A DNA stretch of 64,000 nucleotides from ASV31 sp965229765 (GTDB taxonomy: Bacteria; Pseudomonadota; Alphaproteobacteria; Rhodobacterales; Rhodobacteraceae): assembly GCA_965229765.1 (NCBI GenBank), contig CBDDJT010000003.1, positions 434,001 through 498,000 on the forward strand, read 5' to 3'. Below, piece after piece: positions 1-6,835 of the stretch. The translations under genes and the position numbers were made by a program. Each line of letters opens with the position of its first letter. Positions within the stretch are counted from its first letter, which is position 1. The notes beneath the pieces were generated by a model that did not search any database, was not told the origin of the DNA, and was given only the letters and a program-made list of their open reading frames with translations.

Positions 1-319
1 TCGGGGTCTCCATTGCCTGCCTGCCAGCGCGGACCTGCACCATGCCCCCGTCCGCGCGTGGGCGCAATCGGATCGCCCGCGCGATGCCCCCGCCCGGAGG
101 CGCCCGCACCCCGCCCGCCCGGACGCGGCACGGGAAAAAAACGGCCCCTTGAGCCTTGATGGGCAAAAGCGACGCCCGCTCGCCCGGCCAGCGTCCGCTT
201 TGCGGAACAAAAGGGTCATTCGCTGTCGCCATGCCAATGGCGGCCTTCCTTGATGACCGTCATCATGAGTCAGTTACCCACGTTTGATATGCACGGTTAC
301 CACGCGATTTTGCAAAAGA
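1..319. other. Leading stretch without a recognisable gene
   Basis: No open frame with convincing codon use or known motif is visible. The first 130 bases are very GC-rich; the stretch near 225-240 holds a short inverted repeat (GCCATgccaATGGC). It lies downstream of the leftward membrane-protein genes, so it may simply be their 3' region. I see no tRNA, repeat array or insertion element in it. Confidence 0.5.
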
Positions 320-655
320 TCAGCGTCGCGATCCCATAAGCATTGTCTGCACATCGCCGCTGGTGCGAACGCTGAGGAACAAGAGATAAATTGTCAGGAA
401 CGGTGTTCCGAAGAACAGTGCCAGCAACGCCAGCCCAAACCCACCTGCGGAAAACTCATTGCGCCATGCCGTCCAGAATGCCGACAGCAGCAGGAACCCG
501 AGGAAATCAAGATTGAACTGACCCGGCCACTCCATCTTGAGGATGTCGCCAAAGAAGACGGGCATCAGGTTCAGGCCGTGATTGGAAATTACGACGCCCG
601 TATAAACCACGATAACCGACACAAGGGCCACGAGCCATATTCTGAATGCAGTCAT
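320..655 (-). CDS. Small membrane protein, paralogue of the next gene upstream
   Basis: A 111-residue protein of unknown function. Three hydrophobic segments (about residues 5-25, 48-62 and 72-95) suggest a small inner-membrane protein. It is clearly homologous to the neighbouring 691-1026 product: both share GLNL near residue 28, a W.GQFN.DF motif in the middle and a GD..(K/T)(M/L)L(M/L)G tail, so the pair arose by tandem duplication. An SD-like GAGGTGA precedes the ATG. It is the last gene of a three-gene leftward unit that diverges from an XRE regulator, which makes that regulator a likely controller. No enzymatic motif is present; I do not recognise the family. Confidence 0.75.
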   Translation of the reverse strand: MTAFRIWLVALVSVIVVYTGVVISNHGLNLMPVFFGDILKMEWPGQFNLDFLGFLLLSAFWTAWRNEFSAGGFGLALLALFFGTPFLTIYLLFLSVRTSGDVQTMLMGSRR

Positions 656-690
656 CCAGGTTCACCTCGGATGTTGCATGTTATGGATGA

Positions 691-1026
691 TCAGGCATGA
701 ACGCCAAGCAGGAGCTTGCGTGGATCACCGTTCGATTTACCAATCAGATAGATCATGTAGGGCGCAAGAAAAAGGATGCCCAGCGGCGGTGCACACACAC
801 CAAGGATTATGCCTCCGCTTGTGAAACCGCTGCGCCAGGCCATCCAGATGCCGGACAAGACAAGGTAGCTTGCGAAGTCCACGTTGAATTGCCCCTGCCA
901 GTTCATCGCAAGAATGGGATCGAGAAACGGCGTGAACAGGTTCAGCCCCCCGCCTACGACTGCCGTGATCGTAAACAGGATGATGATCGCAGTCATCGCT
1001 ATCAATATCATGCGGAATTGGCCCAT
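691..1026 (-). CDS. Small membrane protein, tandem paralogue
   Basis: A 111-residue protein of unknown function with three hydrophobic segments, the first starting at residue 5. The start at 1026 is chosen over an upstream ATG at 1125 because the extra 33 residues are hydrophilic, overlap the end of the upstream gene and have no counterpart in the paralogue; an SD-like GGGAAAGAAAG lies before 1026. It shares the GLNL, W.GQFN.DF and C-terminal GD motifs with the 320-655 product. It sits 23 bp downstream of the next gene in the same leftward unit. The role is unknown; membrane location is inferred from hydrophobicity only. Confidence 0.75.
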   Translation of the reverse strand: MGQFRMILIAMTAIIILFTITAVVGGGLNLFTPFLDPILAMNWQGQFNVDFASYLVLSGIWMAWRSGFTSGGIILGVCAPPLGILFLAPYMIYLIGKSNGDPRKLLLGVHA

Positions 1027-1049
1027 TCTTTCTTTCCCTTCAGGTATTT

Positions 1050-1472
1050 CTAGTCGGTTGCCGGTCGCCACATCGGTCCAATGATCAGCAATAGGACACC
1101 GATGTTCCAAAGCGCGTTTGGCCAATTCCCCGATGTGATTGATCCCGCACTGTCAAGCATGAACCACGACAGCGTGCTGACCAGCAGGCAGCGTCGCACG
1201 CCCTCGGGTGCGTGATCGTAGACCCAGATCGAAAGGCACCAGACCATGACCCCCCAACCCAATAGGAATCCGCCGGCGAGTGCGGACAGAAACCAGATCT
1301 CCTCCGACTGGTAGGACGGGAAGCCGTCCAGCGGCCATGACAGAAGATCCAGACCCCACCGCGCAGGTTCGTTGAATGTCGGGATCGTGCCCAGGAACAG
1401 GAACGGCCCGAAGCCCGCGATAACGAGCGCCGAAATCTTCAGCCAGACCTTGTGAAAAGCCGTGGTTGCCAC
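1050..1472 (-). CDS. Conserved-looking integral membrane protein
   Basis: A 140-residue protein with four hydrophobic segments (about residues 11-30, 60-82, 94-108 and 118-134). The loop between the first two is rich in Trp, Pro and acidic residues. No catalytic or transport signature is recognised. It is the first gene of the leftward unit and its start lies 64 bp from a 15-bp palindrome shared with the divergent regulator, so it is probably regulated by that protein. It shows no sequence similarity to the two small downstream paralogues that I can see. Confidence 0.7.
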   Translation of the reverse strand: MATTAFHKVWLKISALVIAGFGPFLFLGTIPTFNEPARWGLDLLSWPLDGFPSYQSEEIWFLSALAGGFLLGWGVMVWCLSIWVYDHAPEGVRRCLLVSTLSWFMLDSAGSITSGNWPNALWNIGVLLLIIGPMWRPATD

Positions 1473-1535
1473 GATTTTCGTCCTGTTTCAGTTCAGTTGC
1501 GGGAAGTCCTACGATCTCGGGCTGCATCAAAGCAA

Positions 1536-1573
1536 TTACCTTGGAGGTAAGTGAAATCCGCACAGGCCTGTGC
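1536..1573. promoter_or_regulatory. Two palindromes in the divergent promoter region
   Basis: TTACCTTGGAGGTAA (1536-1550) is an inverted repeat with 6-bp arms around TGG, and GCACAGGCCTGTGC (1560-1573) is a perfect 14-bp palindrome. Both lie in the 112-bp gap between the leftward membrane genes (start 1472) and the rightward XRE regulator (start 1585). Such sites are expected for an autoregulating repressor or activator; which protein binds is inferred from position only. Confidence 0.5.
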
Positions 1574-1584
1574 TAAGTCGGGAC

Positions 1585-2337
1585 ATGACAGACTTTACCG
1601 AGACATTGAAAACCTGGCGCAAGATGCGCCGCTACAGCCAGCTTGACCTCGCCGCCGAAGCCAACATTTCCGGGCGGCATCTGTCGTTTCTCGAAACCGG
1701 GCGGGCGCGGCCAAGTCGCGGGATGGTGCTGCGTCTCAGCGAGGCGCTGCAAATGCCGCTTGATGCAAGCAACCGGTTTCTGACCCAAGCCGGATTTGCC
1801 GCCGAATATGGCGATCACGAATGGTCGGATGACCAGATGGTTCCAATCCGCCATGCGGTTGAGAGAACACTGTCCAAACACATGCCCTATCCGGGTCTGG
1901 CTTTGGATCGAATGTGGCGCATCGTGCAGGCCAACAAGACGGCCGCAGGTCTCTTTGGCCAATTCGGGATCGGTGTCGGAGACAGTTTGATCGACCTGAT
2001 GGTATCCGGCACTCTGCCTGACATTGTTGAAAACTGGCCAGTCGTGGCGCAGGCGGCCGCCGCACGACTCCGCGTGGAGAGTCTGGCCCAAGGGGGCGTG
2101 GCGGAATTCGACAGGGCATCCGCCTATCTTGCGCAGTTCGGCACACAGACCGAGCGCGCCAAGAGCCCGGTGATCCCAACCATCGTCAACTTCGCTGGTC
2201 AGAGGCTCTCGATGTTTTCGACCATCGCTCAGATCGGTACGCCCGAGGACGTCATGCTCGATGACTTCAAGATCGAGCTCTATTTTCCCATGGATGACGA
2301 AACGGCGACAGCTTTTGAAGCAATGAGCGTTGGTTAG
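1585..2337 (+). CDS. XRE-family regulator with MmyB-type ligand-binding domain
   Basis: DNA-binding transcription regulator of 250 residues. Residues about 5-60 form a helix-turn-helix (YSQLDLAAEANISGRHLSFL, then ETGRARPSRGMV), typical of XRE proteins. The rest resembles the MmyB-like PAS-type ligand-binding domain, with the usual PGLALDRMWRIVQANKTA and LDDFKIELYFPMD blocks near the middle and the end. The ATG at 1585 is preferred over an in-frame GTG at 1570, which would lie inside a 14-bp palindrome. It is divergent from three membrane-protein genes. The natural ligand of this family is mostly unknown; here it probably controls itself and the leftward unit. Confidence 0.85.
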   Translation: MTDFTETLKTWRKMRRYSQLDLAAEANISGRHLSFLETGRARPSRGMVLRLSEALQMPLDASNRFLTQAGFAAEYGDHEWSDDQMVPIRHAVERTLSKHMPYPGLALDRMWRIVQANKTAAGLFGQFGIGVGDSLIDLMVSGTLPDIVENWPVVAQAAAARLRVESLAQGGVAEFDRASAYLAQFGTQTERAKSPVIPTIVNFAGQRLSMFSTIAQIGTPEDVMLDDFKIELYFPMDDETATAFEAMSVG

Positions 2338-2561
2338 ACGAAGAGCGGCCATCCGTGCAGAGCGCAGCACTTGGCACTTCTGGCTCGTCGCTGCCTTTGG
2401 TGCAATTCGGCAATAAGGGCAGGTCACACGCCGGCTCGTCTTCCGTGAGTGACCGTTTCGCCACCTTCTCCAGCCCCCCCCTCGCCTTCCCCTTCGTCAC
2501 TGCCGCACATCCTGCTGCGGCATTCATCCGACAACCATCGTGATCCCTTGCACGGTGGCTA

Positions 2562-2620
2562 GGACGCGCCCGGGCACGGGTTCTGGGCTCGAACCCGTGC
2601 CCTGCACCGCCCCGGCGTCC
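2562..2620. other. Large nested hairpin
   Basis: GGGCACGGGTTC (2572-2583) pairs perfectly with GAACCCGTGCCC (2591-2602) across a 7-nt loop, and an outer GGACGC (2562-2567) pairs with GCGTCC (2615-2620). There is no T-run after it, so it is not a classical intrinsic terminator. It could be a Rho-associated 3' structure, an RNA element or a DNA structure; direction cannot be settled from sequence. Confidence 0.5.
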
Positions 2621-2740
2621 CGCCCCGTCCCGGCCTTGGAGAGCCCGCGCGCGAACCCGGGGGGCCCGACGGGTCCCGTCCGTCGCTGTGACGATCGTCC
2701 CGCGCGGCGTTTCGCCCTGTCTGTCCCGGGCACAGGGCCG

Positions 2741-2781
2741 CGCCGACGTGTTGCCGACGTTATGCCGACGTTGTGCCGACA
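2741..2781 (+). repeat. Phased 11-bp repeat, copy 1
   Basis: (C/T)GCCGACG starts at 2741, 2752, 2763 and 2774, that is four units at exactly 11-bp spacing with variable dinucleotides between them. The first unit starts with C, the others with T. The same arrangement, including the leading CGCCGACG, occurs on the minus strand at 33159-33188 and 60345-60374. Here it lies about 125 bp upstream of glpX in the same direction. Confidence 0.85.
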
Positions 2782-2813
2782 GCCCGGATCCGCCACCCCA
2801 CCGGGTGGAAACC

Positions 2814-2839
2814 CTGTCACGGTTAGCGCTGTCACGGTT
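2814..2839. repeat. Direct repeat CTGTCACGGTT x2 upstream of glpX
   Basis: Two identical 11-mers CTGTCACGGTT start at 2814 and 2829 (15 bp apart), 65-90 bp before the glpX start. The position fits an activator or repressor site, but no regulator can be assigned from sequence alone. Confidence 0.4.
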
Positions 2840-2904
2840 GCCCCGCCCCCCCGCCACGGGCTACATGCACCCAAGCCATTGCCCCCGGACACAGGATATT
2901 GCGC

Positions 2905-3879
2905 ATGACGCCCCCCATCGATTTCAACGACCGGATGCTGTCGCTGGGCCTCGCCCGCGTGTCCGAAGCCGCCGCCCTCGCCTCCGCCGGCCTCGTCGGC
3001 CACGGCGACGAAAAGGCCGCCGACCAGGCCGCGGTGAACGCCATGCGCGACCAGTTGAACAAGCTGGACATCCGCGGCGTCGTCGTCATCGGCGAAGGAG
3101 AAAGAGACGAAGCGCCAATGCTTTACATCGGTGAAGAGGTCGGCAGCGGCACCGGTCCCGAGGTCGACATCGCGCTCGATCCGCTGGAAGGCACGACGCT
3201 GACGGCCAAGGACATGCCCAATGCCCTGACCGTCATCGCCATGGCCCCGCGCGGTACGCTCCTGCACGCCCCCGACGTCTACATGGACAAACTCGCCATC
3301 GGCCCCGGCTACGCCCCCAACGTGGTCTCGCTGGAAATGAGCGCCTCGGAACGCGTGCACTCCCTGGCCAAGGCGCGCGGCTGCGGTGCGCGCGACATCA
3401 CCGTCTGCATCCTCGAACGCCCCCGCCACGAAGACCTGATCGCCGAGGTCCGCGCCACCGGCGCCGCCATCCGGCTCATCACCGACGGCGATGTCGCGGG
3501 CGTCATCCATTGCGCCGAAGCCGACGTGACGGGCATCGACATGTACATGGGCGCAGGCGGCGCGCCAGAGGGCGTTCTGGCCGCCTCGGCACTCAAATGC
3601 ATGGGCGGACAGATGTGGGGGCGGCTGATGTTTCGTAACGATGACGAACGTGGCCGCGCCGCCAAGGCGGGTATCACGGACCTGGGCAAGGTCTATTCCC
3701 GTGACGAGATGGTCACATCGAACGTCATCTTCGCCGCGACTGGCGTTACCGATGGATCGATCCTTCGGGGCATCAAGCGCGAGCCGACGCACCTGACCAC
3801 GGAAACGATCCTGATGCGGTCCAAGACCGGATCGGTCCGGCGGATGCTTTACCGCAACCCGCGCGCCCCGCGCGACTAG
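2905..3879 (+). CDS. glpX: Class II fructose-1,6-bisphosphatase GlpX
   Basis: Hydrolyses fructose 1,6-bisphosphate to fructose 6-phosphate in gluconeogenesis, in the cytoplasm. The 324-residue protein has the GlpX hallmarks: VIGEGERDEAPMLYIGEEVG with the metal-binding acidic residues near position 58-75, IALDPLEGTT near 90-100, the TDGDVAG block near 192, and the YMGAGGAPEGVLAASALKCM region near 213. Length is normal for the family. ATG 2905 has an AGGA 8 nt upstream; an in-frame TTG at 2899 is less likely. recJ follows after 2 bp, so the two are probably co-transcribed. It may also act on sedoheptulose bisphosphate, as some relatives do. Confidence 0.95.
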   Translation: MTPPIDFNDRMLSLGLARVSEAAALASAGLVGHGDEKAADQAAVNAMRDQLNKLDIRGVVVIGEGERDEAPMLYIGEEVGSGTGPEVDIALDPLEGTTLTAKDMPNALTVIAMAPRGTLLHAPDVYMDKLAIGPGYAPNVVSLEMSASERVHSLAKARGCGARDITVCILERPRHEDLIAEVRATGAAIRLITDGDVAGVIHCAEADVTGIDMYMGAGGAPEGVLAASALKCMGGQMWGRLMFRNDDERGRAAKAGITDLGKVYSRDEMVTSNVIFAATGVTDGSILRGIKREPTHLTTETILMRSKTGSVRRMLYRNPRAPRD

Positions 3880-3881
3880 GG

Positions 3882-5627
3882 ATGGCGGCCTTTCTAGGCG
3901 TCGAGCGTTCTGTCACCGGGCGACGCTGGGTCGGCCCCGACCACGCGCAGGACCGTCTCGCCGAGGCCATCGCCCAGACGGCCCACCTGCCCTTGTCGGT
4001 GGGCCACGTGCTGGCCCGCCGCGGTGTTGCGCCCGACGCGGCAGAGGCCTTCCTGTCGCCAACCCTGCGCGATCTGCTGCCGGATCCGCGCGGCCTGAAG
4101 GACATGGAGCGCGCCGCCGCCCGGCTGGTCGATGCGCTGAACCGCCAAGAACCCATCGCCGTCTTCGCTGACTACGATGTCGATGGCGGCGCCTCGGCGG
4201 CACTTCTGCTGACGTGGCTGCGCGCGCAGGACCACGACGCGACGCTCTATGTCCCGGACCGCATAGACGAGGGGTACGGCCCCAATCCGCAGGCGATGCG
4301 GGCCCTTGCGCGCGATCACGGCCTGATCGTTTGTGTCGATTGCGGCACGCTGAGCCATGACGCGATCGCTGCGGCGGAAGGCGCCGACGTGGTCGTGCTG
4401 GACCATCACCTGGGCGCCGAGACGCTGCCGCCGGCGCTGGCGGTGGTGAATCCGAACCGGCAGGACGAATCCGGCGACCTGGGACACCTCTGTGCCGCGG
4501 CGGTTGTCTTTCTAACGCTGGTCGAGGCGAATCGACAGATGCGGCAGGCGGGACGCAGCGGCCCAGACCTGATGGCGTTCCTCGACCTTGTCGCATTGGC
4601 CACCGTGGCCGATGTGGCCCCCCTTGTCGGTGTGAACCGCGCGCTTGTGCGCCAGGGGCTGAAGGTGATGGCCCAGCGGCGGCGCCCGGGACTGGTCGCG
4701 CTGGCCGACGTGGCAAGGATGAACGCCGCGCCTACCCCCTATCACCTTGGTTTCCTGATGGGGCCGCGCGTCAATGCCGGCGGGCGCGTGGGGCGCGCGG
4801 ACCTTGGCGCGCGGCTGCTGGCCACGGCGGACGCCGCCGAGGCGTCCGCCCTTGCCGAACGGCTGGATACGCTCAACACCGAACGGCGCGACATCGAGGC
4901 ACGCGTGCTCGATGCCGCCATGGCCGCGGCAGAGGCGCGCGGGCTTGACGGCCCGCTGGTCTGGGTGGCTGGCGAGGGCTGGCACCCCGGCGTCGTGGGC
5001 ATCGTGGCGTCGCGGCTGAAAGAGGCCACGAACCGCCCCGCTGTCGTCATCGGCCTGCATGATGGCGAGGGCAAGGGGTCCGGCCGTTCGGTGTCGGGCA
5101 TTGATCTGGGCGCCTCTGTGCAACGGCTGGCGGCCGAGGGCCTGCTGATAAAGGGCGGCGGGCACCGGATGGCGGCGGGCCTGACGGTTGCGGCCGAAAG
5201 GCTGGAGCCGGCGATGGAGCGTCTTGCAGAACTTCTGGACCGACAGGGCGCTGGCGCGCTGGGGCCGCGCGACCTGATGCTCGACGGACTGCTGATGCCG
5301 GGCGCGGCAACGCTCGACCTGATCGACCGGATCGAGGCGGCGGGTCCCTACGGGGCGGGCGCCCCCGCCCCGCGCTTTGCCTTTCCCGCACAGGCGATTG
5401 CTCATGCCCGGCGCGTGGGCGAGTCGCACCTCAAGATCGCGTTCTCGGAAGGCAGTGGCCCCCGGCTTGAGGCGATCGCCTTCGGCGCCTTCGACGGCCT
5501 GATCGGTCCGACGCTCGAGTCCCATGGCGGCGCGCGCTTTCACCTCGCCGGGCGGCTGGAGATCAACGACTGGGGCGGCCGGCAACGTCCACAACTGCGA
5601 CTGGAGGACATCGCGGCCGCCAACTGA
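3882..5627 (+). CDS. recJ: Single-stranded-DNA-specific exonuclease RecJ
   Basis: 5'-3' ssDNA exonuclease of the DHH superfamily used in recombination and mismatch repair. The 581-residue protein carries motif I ADYDVDG (near residue 93), VDCGT, the DHH motif (VVLDHH, near 170), and a C-terminal DHHA1 domain with GGGHRMAAG (near 427) followed by an OB-type end. Length is typical. The ATG lies 2 bp after the glpX stop, which suggests one transcript and perhaps translational coupling. A tRNA-Glu gene with its own promoter follows. Nothing unusual is seen. Confidence 0.95.
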   Translation: MAAFLGVERSVTGRRWVGPDHAQDRLAEAIAQTAHLPLSVGHVLARRGVAPDAAEAFLSPTLRDLLPDPRGLKDMERAAARLVDALNRQEPIAVFADYDVDGGASAALLLTWLRAQDHDATLYVPDRIDEGYGPNPQAMRALARDHGLIVCVDCGTLSHDAIAAAEGADVVVLDHHLGAETLPPALAVVNPNRQDESGDLGHLCAAAVVFLTLVEANRQMRQAGRSGPDLMAFLDLVALATVADVAPLVGVNRALVRQGLKVMAQRRRPGLVALADVARMNAAPTPYHLGFLMGPRVNAGGRVGRADLGARLLATADAAEASALAERLDTLNTERRDIEARVLDAAMAAAEARGLDGPLVWVAGEGWHPGVVGIVASRLKEATNRPAVVIGLHDGEGKGSGRSVSGIDLGASVQRLAAEGLLIKGGGHRMAAGLTVAAERLEPAMERLAELLDRQGAGALGPRDLMLDGLLMPGAATLDLIDRIEAAGPYGAGAPAPRFAFPAQAIAHARRVGESHLKIAFSEGSGPRLEAIAFGAFDGLIGPTLESHGGARFHLAGRLEINDWGGRQRPQLRLEDIAAAN

Positions 5628-5655
5628 GGCAATGGCAAAACCGCAAAGAATCCGC

Positions 5656-5684
5656 TTGCCACGCTGCCGCAGATTTTCTAGATA
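5656..5684 (+). promoter_or_regulatory. Putative sigma70-type promoter for tRNA-Glu
   Basis: TTGCCA (5656-5661), a 17-bp spacer and TAGATA (5679-5684) give a good housekeeping promoter. Predicted initiation near 5691 lies about 14 nt before the mature tRNA 5' end, a usual distance for tRNA genes. Confidence 0.6.
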
Positions 5685-5704
5685 ACGCCGCACGCCAAAG
5701 CGTT

Positions 5705-5779
5705 GGCCCGTTCGTCTATCGGTTAGGACGCCAGGTTTTCAACCTGGAAAGAGGGGTTCGATTCCCCTACGGGCTGCCA
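5705..5779 (+). tRNA. tRNA-Glu (anticodon TTC)
   Basis: A full cloverleaf can be drawn. The acceptor GGCCCGT (5705-5711) pairs with ACGGGCT (5769-5775), followed by discriminator G and an encoded CCA (5777-5779). The anticodon stem CCAGG/CCTGG encloses loop TTTTCAA with anticodon TTC at 5738-5740; the T arm has GGTTCGATTCC. The base after the 3' end begins an IS-remnant region, so this tRNA could have served as an integration target, although no duplicated tRNA 3' end is visible in the window. Confidence 0.97.
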
Positions 5780-5891
5780 CATTTCCCCGTAATTTATTGA
5801 AGATACTAGTTTTTCTGCGGGAGCCTTGCGTCTACGCGCCAAGATGCTCGCCGTCCCCTGCGGGCCTAAACGGAACAACGTGATACATATT

Positions 5892-5912
5892 GGTGCGGCA
5901 GGCTGCCGCACC
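5892..5912. terminator. Hairpin between tRNA-Glu and IS remnant
   Basis: GGTGCGGCA (5892-5900) pairs with TGCCGCACC (5904-5912) across a 3-nt loop, a perfect 9-bp stem. It has only a short T-containing tail (CTTACC) on the plus strand. It may terminate the tRNA transcript or belong to the decayed mobile element; both are inferences. Confidence 0.4.
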
Positions 5913-5954
5913 CTTACCGCCTAGCTTTGTTCCTCCCCACCCCTCCCTGCGCCC

Positions 5955-6411
5955 AGCCTTCACCGTGGTCGTCACCCCGTCGAGGATCACGATCTCATGG
6001 CTCCAGTCGAACGGGCAGACCTCGCCCGGATCGAAGCTCAGCGGGACATAGGCGCTGGCCGATGCCTCCTGTGTCGCCTTCGACCAACTGGCCGCATATC
6101 GGCGCACGGCGCCATAGCTGCAGTCACAGCCCCGGTTGCACAGCTCCTCGAAAATCCGGATCAGCGTCAGCCGGTCGCGCTTCGGTCGCCGCGCATTCTC
6201 GGCCAGCATGTCGTCCAACCCGGACCGCCAGGGGCCGATCTTCGGACGCGGCTGCGTCGTGCGGTCATAGGTGAACTCGGTCGCCCCCGATCGAATGACC
6301 TTGCGCACCGTATTGCGCGACAACCGAAGCTCACGACAGATCTGCTTGATCGATCGATCCGCCGACGAAATGCACACGCCTGATCTTGGCTATCGTCTCC
6401 ACAGCCAACAC
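5955..6411 (-). pseudogene. IS21-family transposase istA remnant (frameshifted, 3' truncated)
   Basis: The product would begin VLAVETIAKIRRVHFVGG from a GTG at 6411, a typical IS21 IstA start. It then continues in another frame as SIKQICRELRLSRNTVRKVI (helix-turn-helix), RLTLIRIFEEL and AYVPLSFDPGEVCPFDWSHE, and ends at GVTTTVK. Similarity stops near 5955, just after the first catalytic Asp region, so most of the DDE domain and all of istB are missing. The frame break falls on a (GATC)3 tract at 6348-6359: removing one GATC restores a continuous VGGSIKQICREL reading. It is not functional. GATCAGGGTGTCA at 6458-6470 may be part of the element's outer end, but this is uncertain. Confidence 0.8.
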
Positions 6412-6835
6412 CCCCTGACTGCTCCCTCATGCCGTTGAGGAAGCTTCTGATCAGAAAGATCAGGGTGTCACTTTTGGATGCCGGCCTTCTCAAGATAGGG
6501 GGCAATCTTGCATGCCAATCCACGACAAGGAGCGCATTCCTGCGGCGAGCATACTCGCGCGTTCGGAGCGCCAAGTCTCATAAGCCCACCTCCGCAGGGA
6601 AAACGGCGCTCTCTACTAGTGGGCACATAATGGGATCATTCGACACGTGGGAAACCAGCGACAGGCCTGGCCTTGCACCGCGGGATCAAGCAGTTTGGAC
6701 GGCGCGACACCGCCGGATGCCCCGTCTGTGCGGATGTGCATGTATTCGGGGGGCGTTACCGCCAAATGGAAGACGGCGGGCCGATGCGTTAGACCGTTGC
6801 CAGCCGCCGCAGCCCGTTGCCGCCGCCTTGCCGCC
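6412..6835. other. Gene-poor stretch between IS remnant and sugar kinase
   Basis: No gene is recognised. Short open frames on both strands lack family motifs. The sequence next to the istA remnant (up to about 6620) is less GC-rich than its surroundings and may be leftover mobile-element DNA. The last 200 bases form the 3' flank of the leftward FGGY kinase gene. Confidence 0.4.

Larger units (their letters stand above)
2338..2904. other. Gene-free stretch with hairpin and repeats upstream of glpX
   Basis: No credible coding sequence: frames open on either strand are GC-driven and lack codon bias or motifs. The interval contains a strong 12-bp hairpin (2572-2602), a phased 11-bp repeat (2741-2781) and a pair of CTGTCACGGTT direct repeats (2814-2824 and 2829-2839). 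It probably holds the 3' end of the upstream transcript and the control region of glpX-recJ. Confidence 0.55.

Noticed and set aside
2562..2620. tRNA-like gene in the hairpin region
   Set aside because: The GAACCC-type arm looks like a T arm at first glance, but no acceptor, anticodon or D stem can be drawn.
2741..2781. Possible CRISPR array or plasmid-type iterons
   Set aside because: Units are only 8-9 bp with 2-3 bp between them, so there are no spacers, and no cas or replication genes are near any of the three copies.
2524..3792. Long antisense frame over glpX
   Set aside because: Composition and lack of motifs show it is the complement of glpX plus the repeat region; glpX is fully supported on the plus strand.
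6412..6835. Open frames of 130-240 codons on both strands between the IS remnant and the kinase gene
   Set aside because: They have no recognisable motif, poor codon use and overlap each other; one runs into the complement of the FGGY kinase gene.
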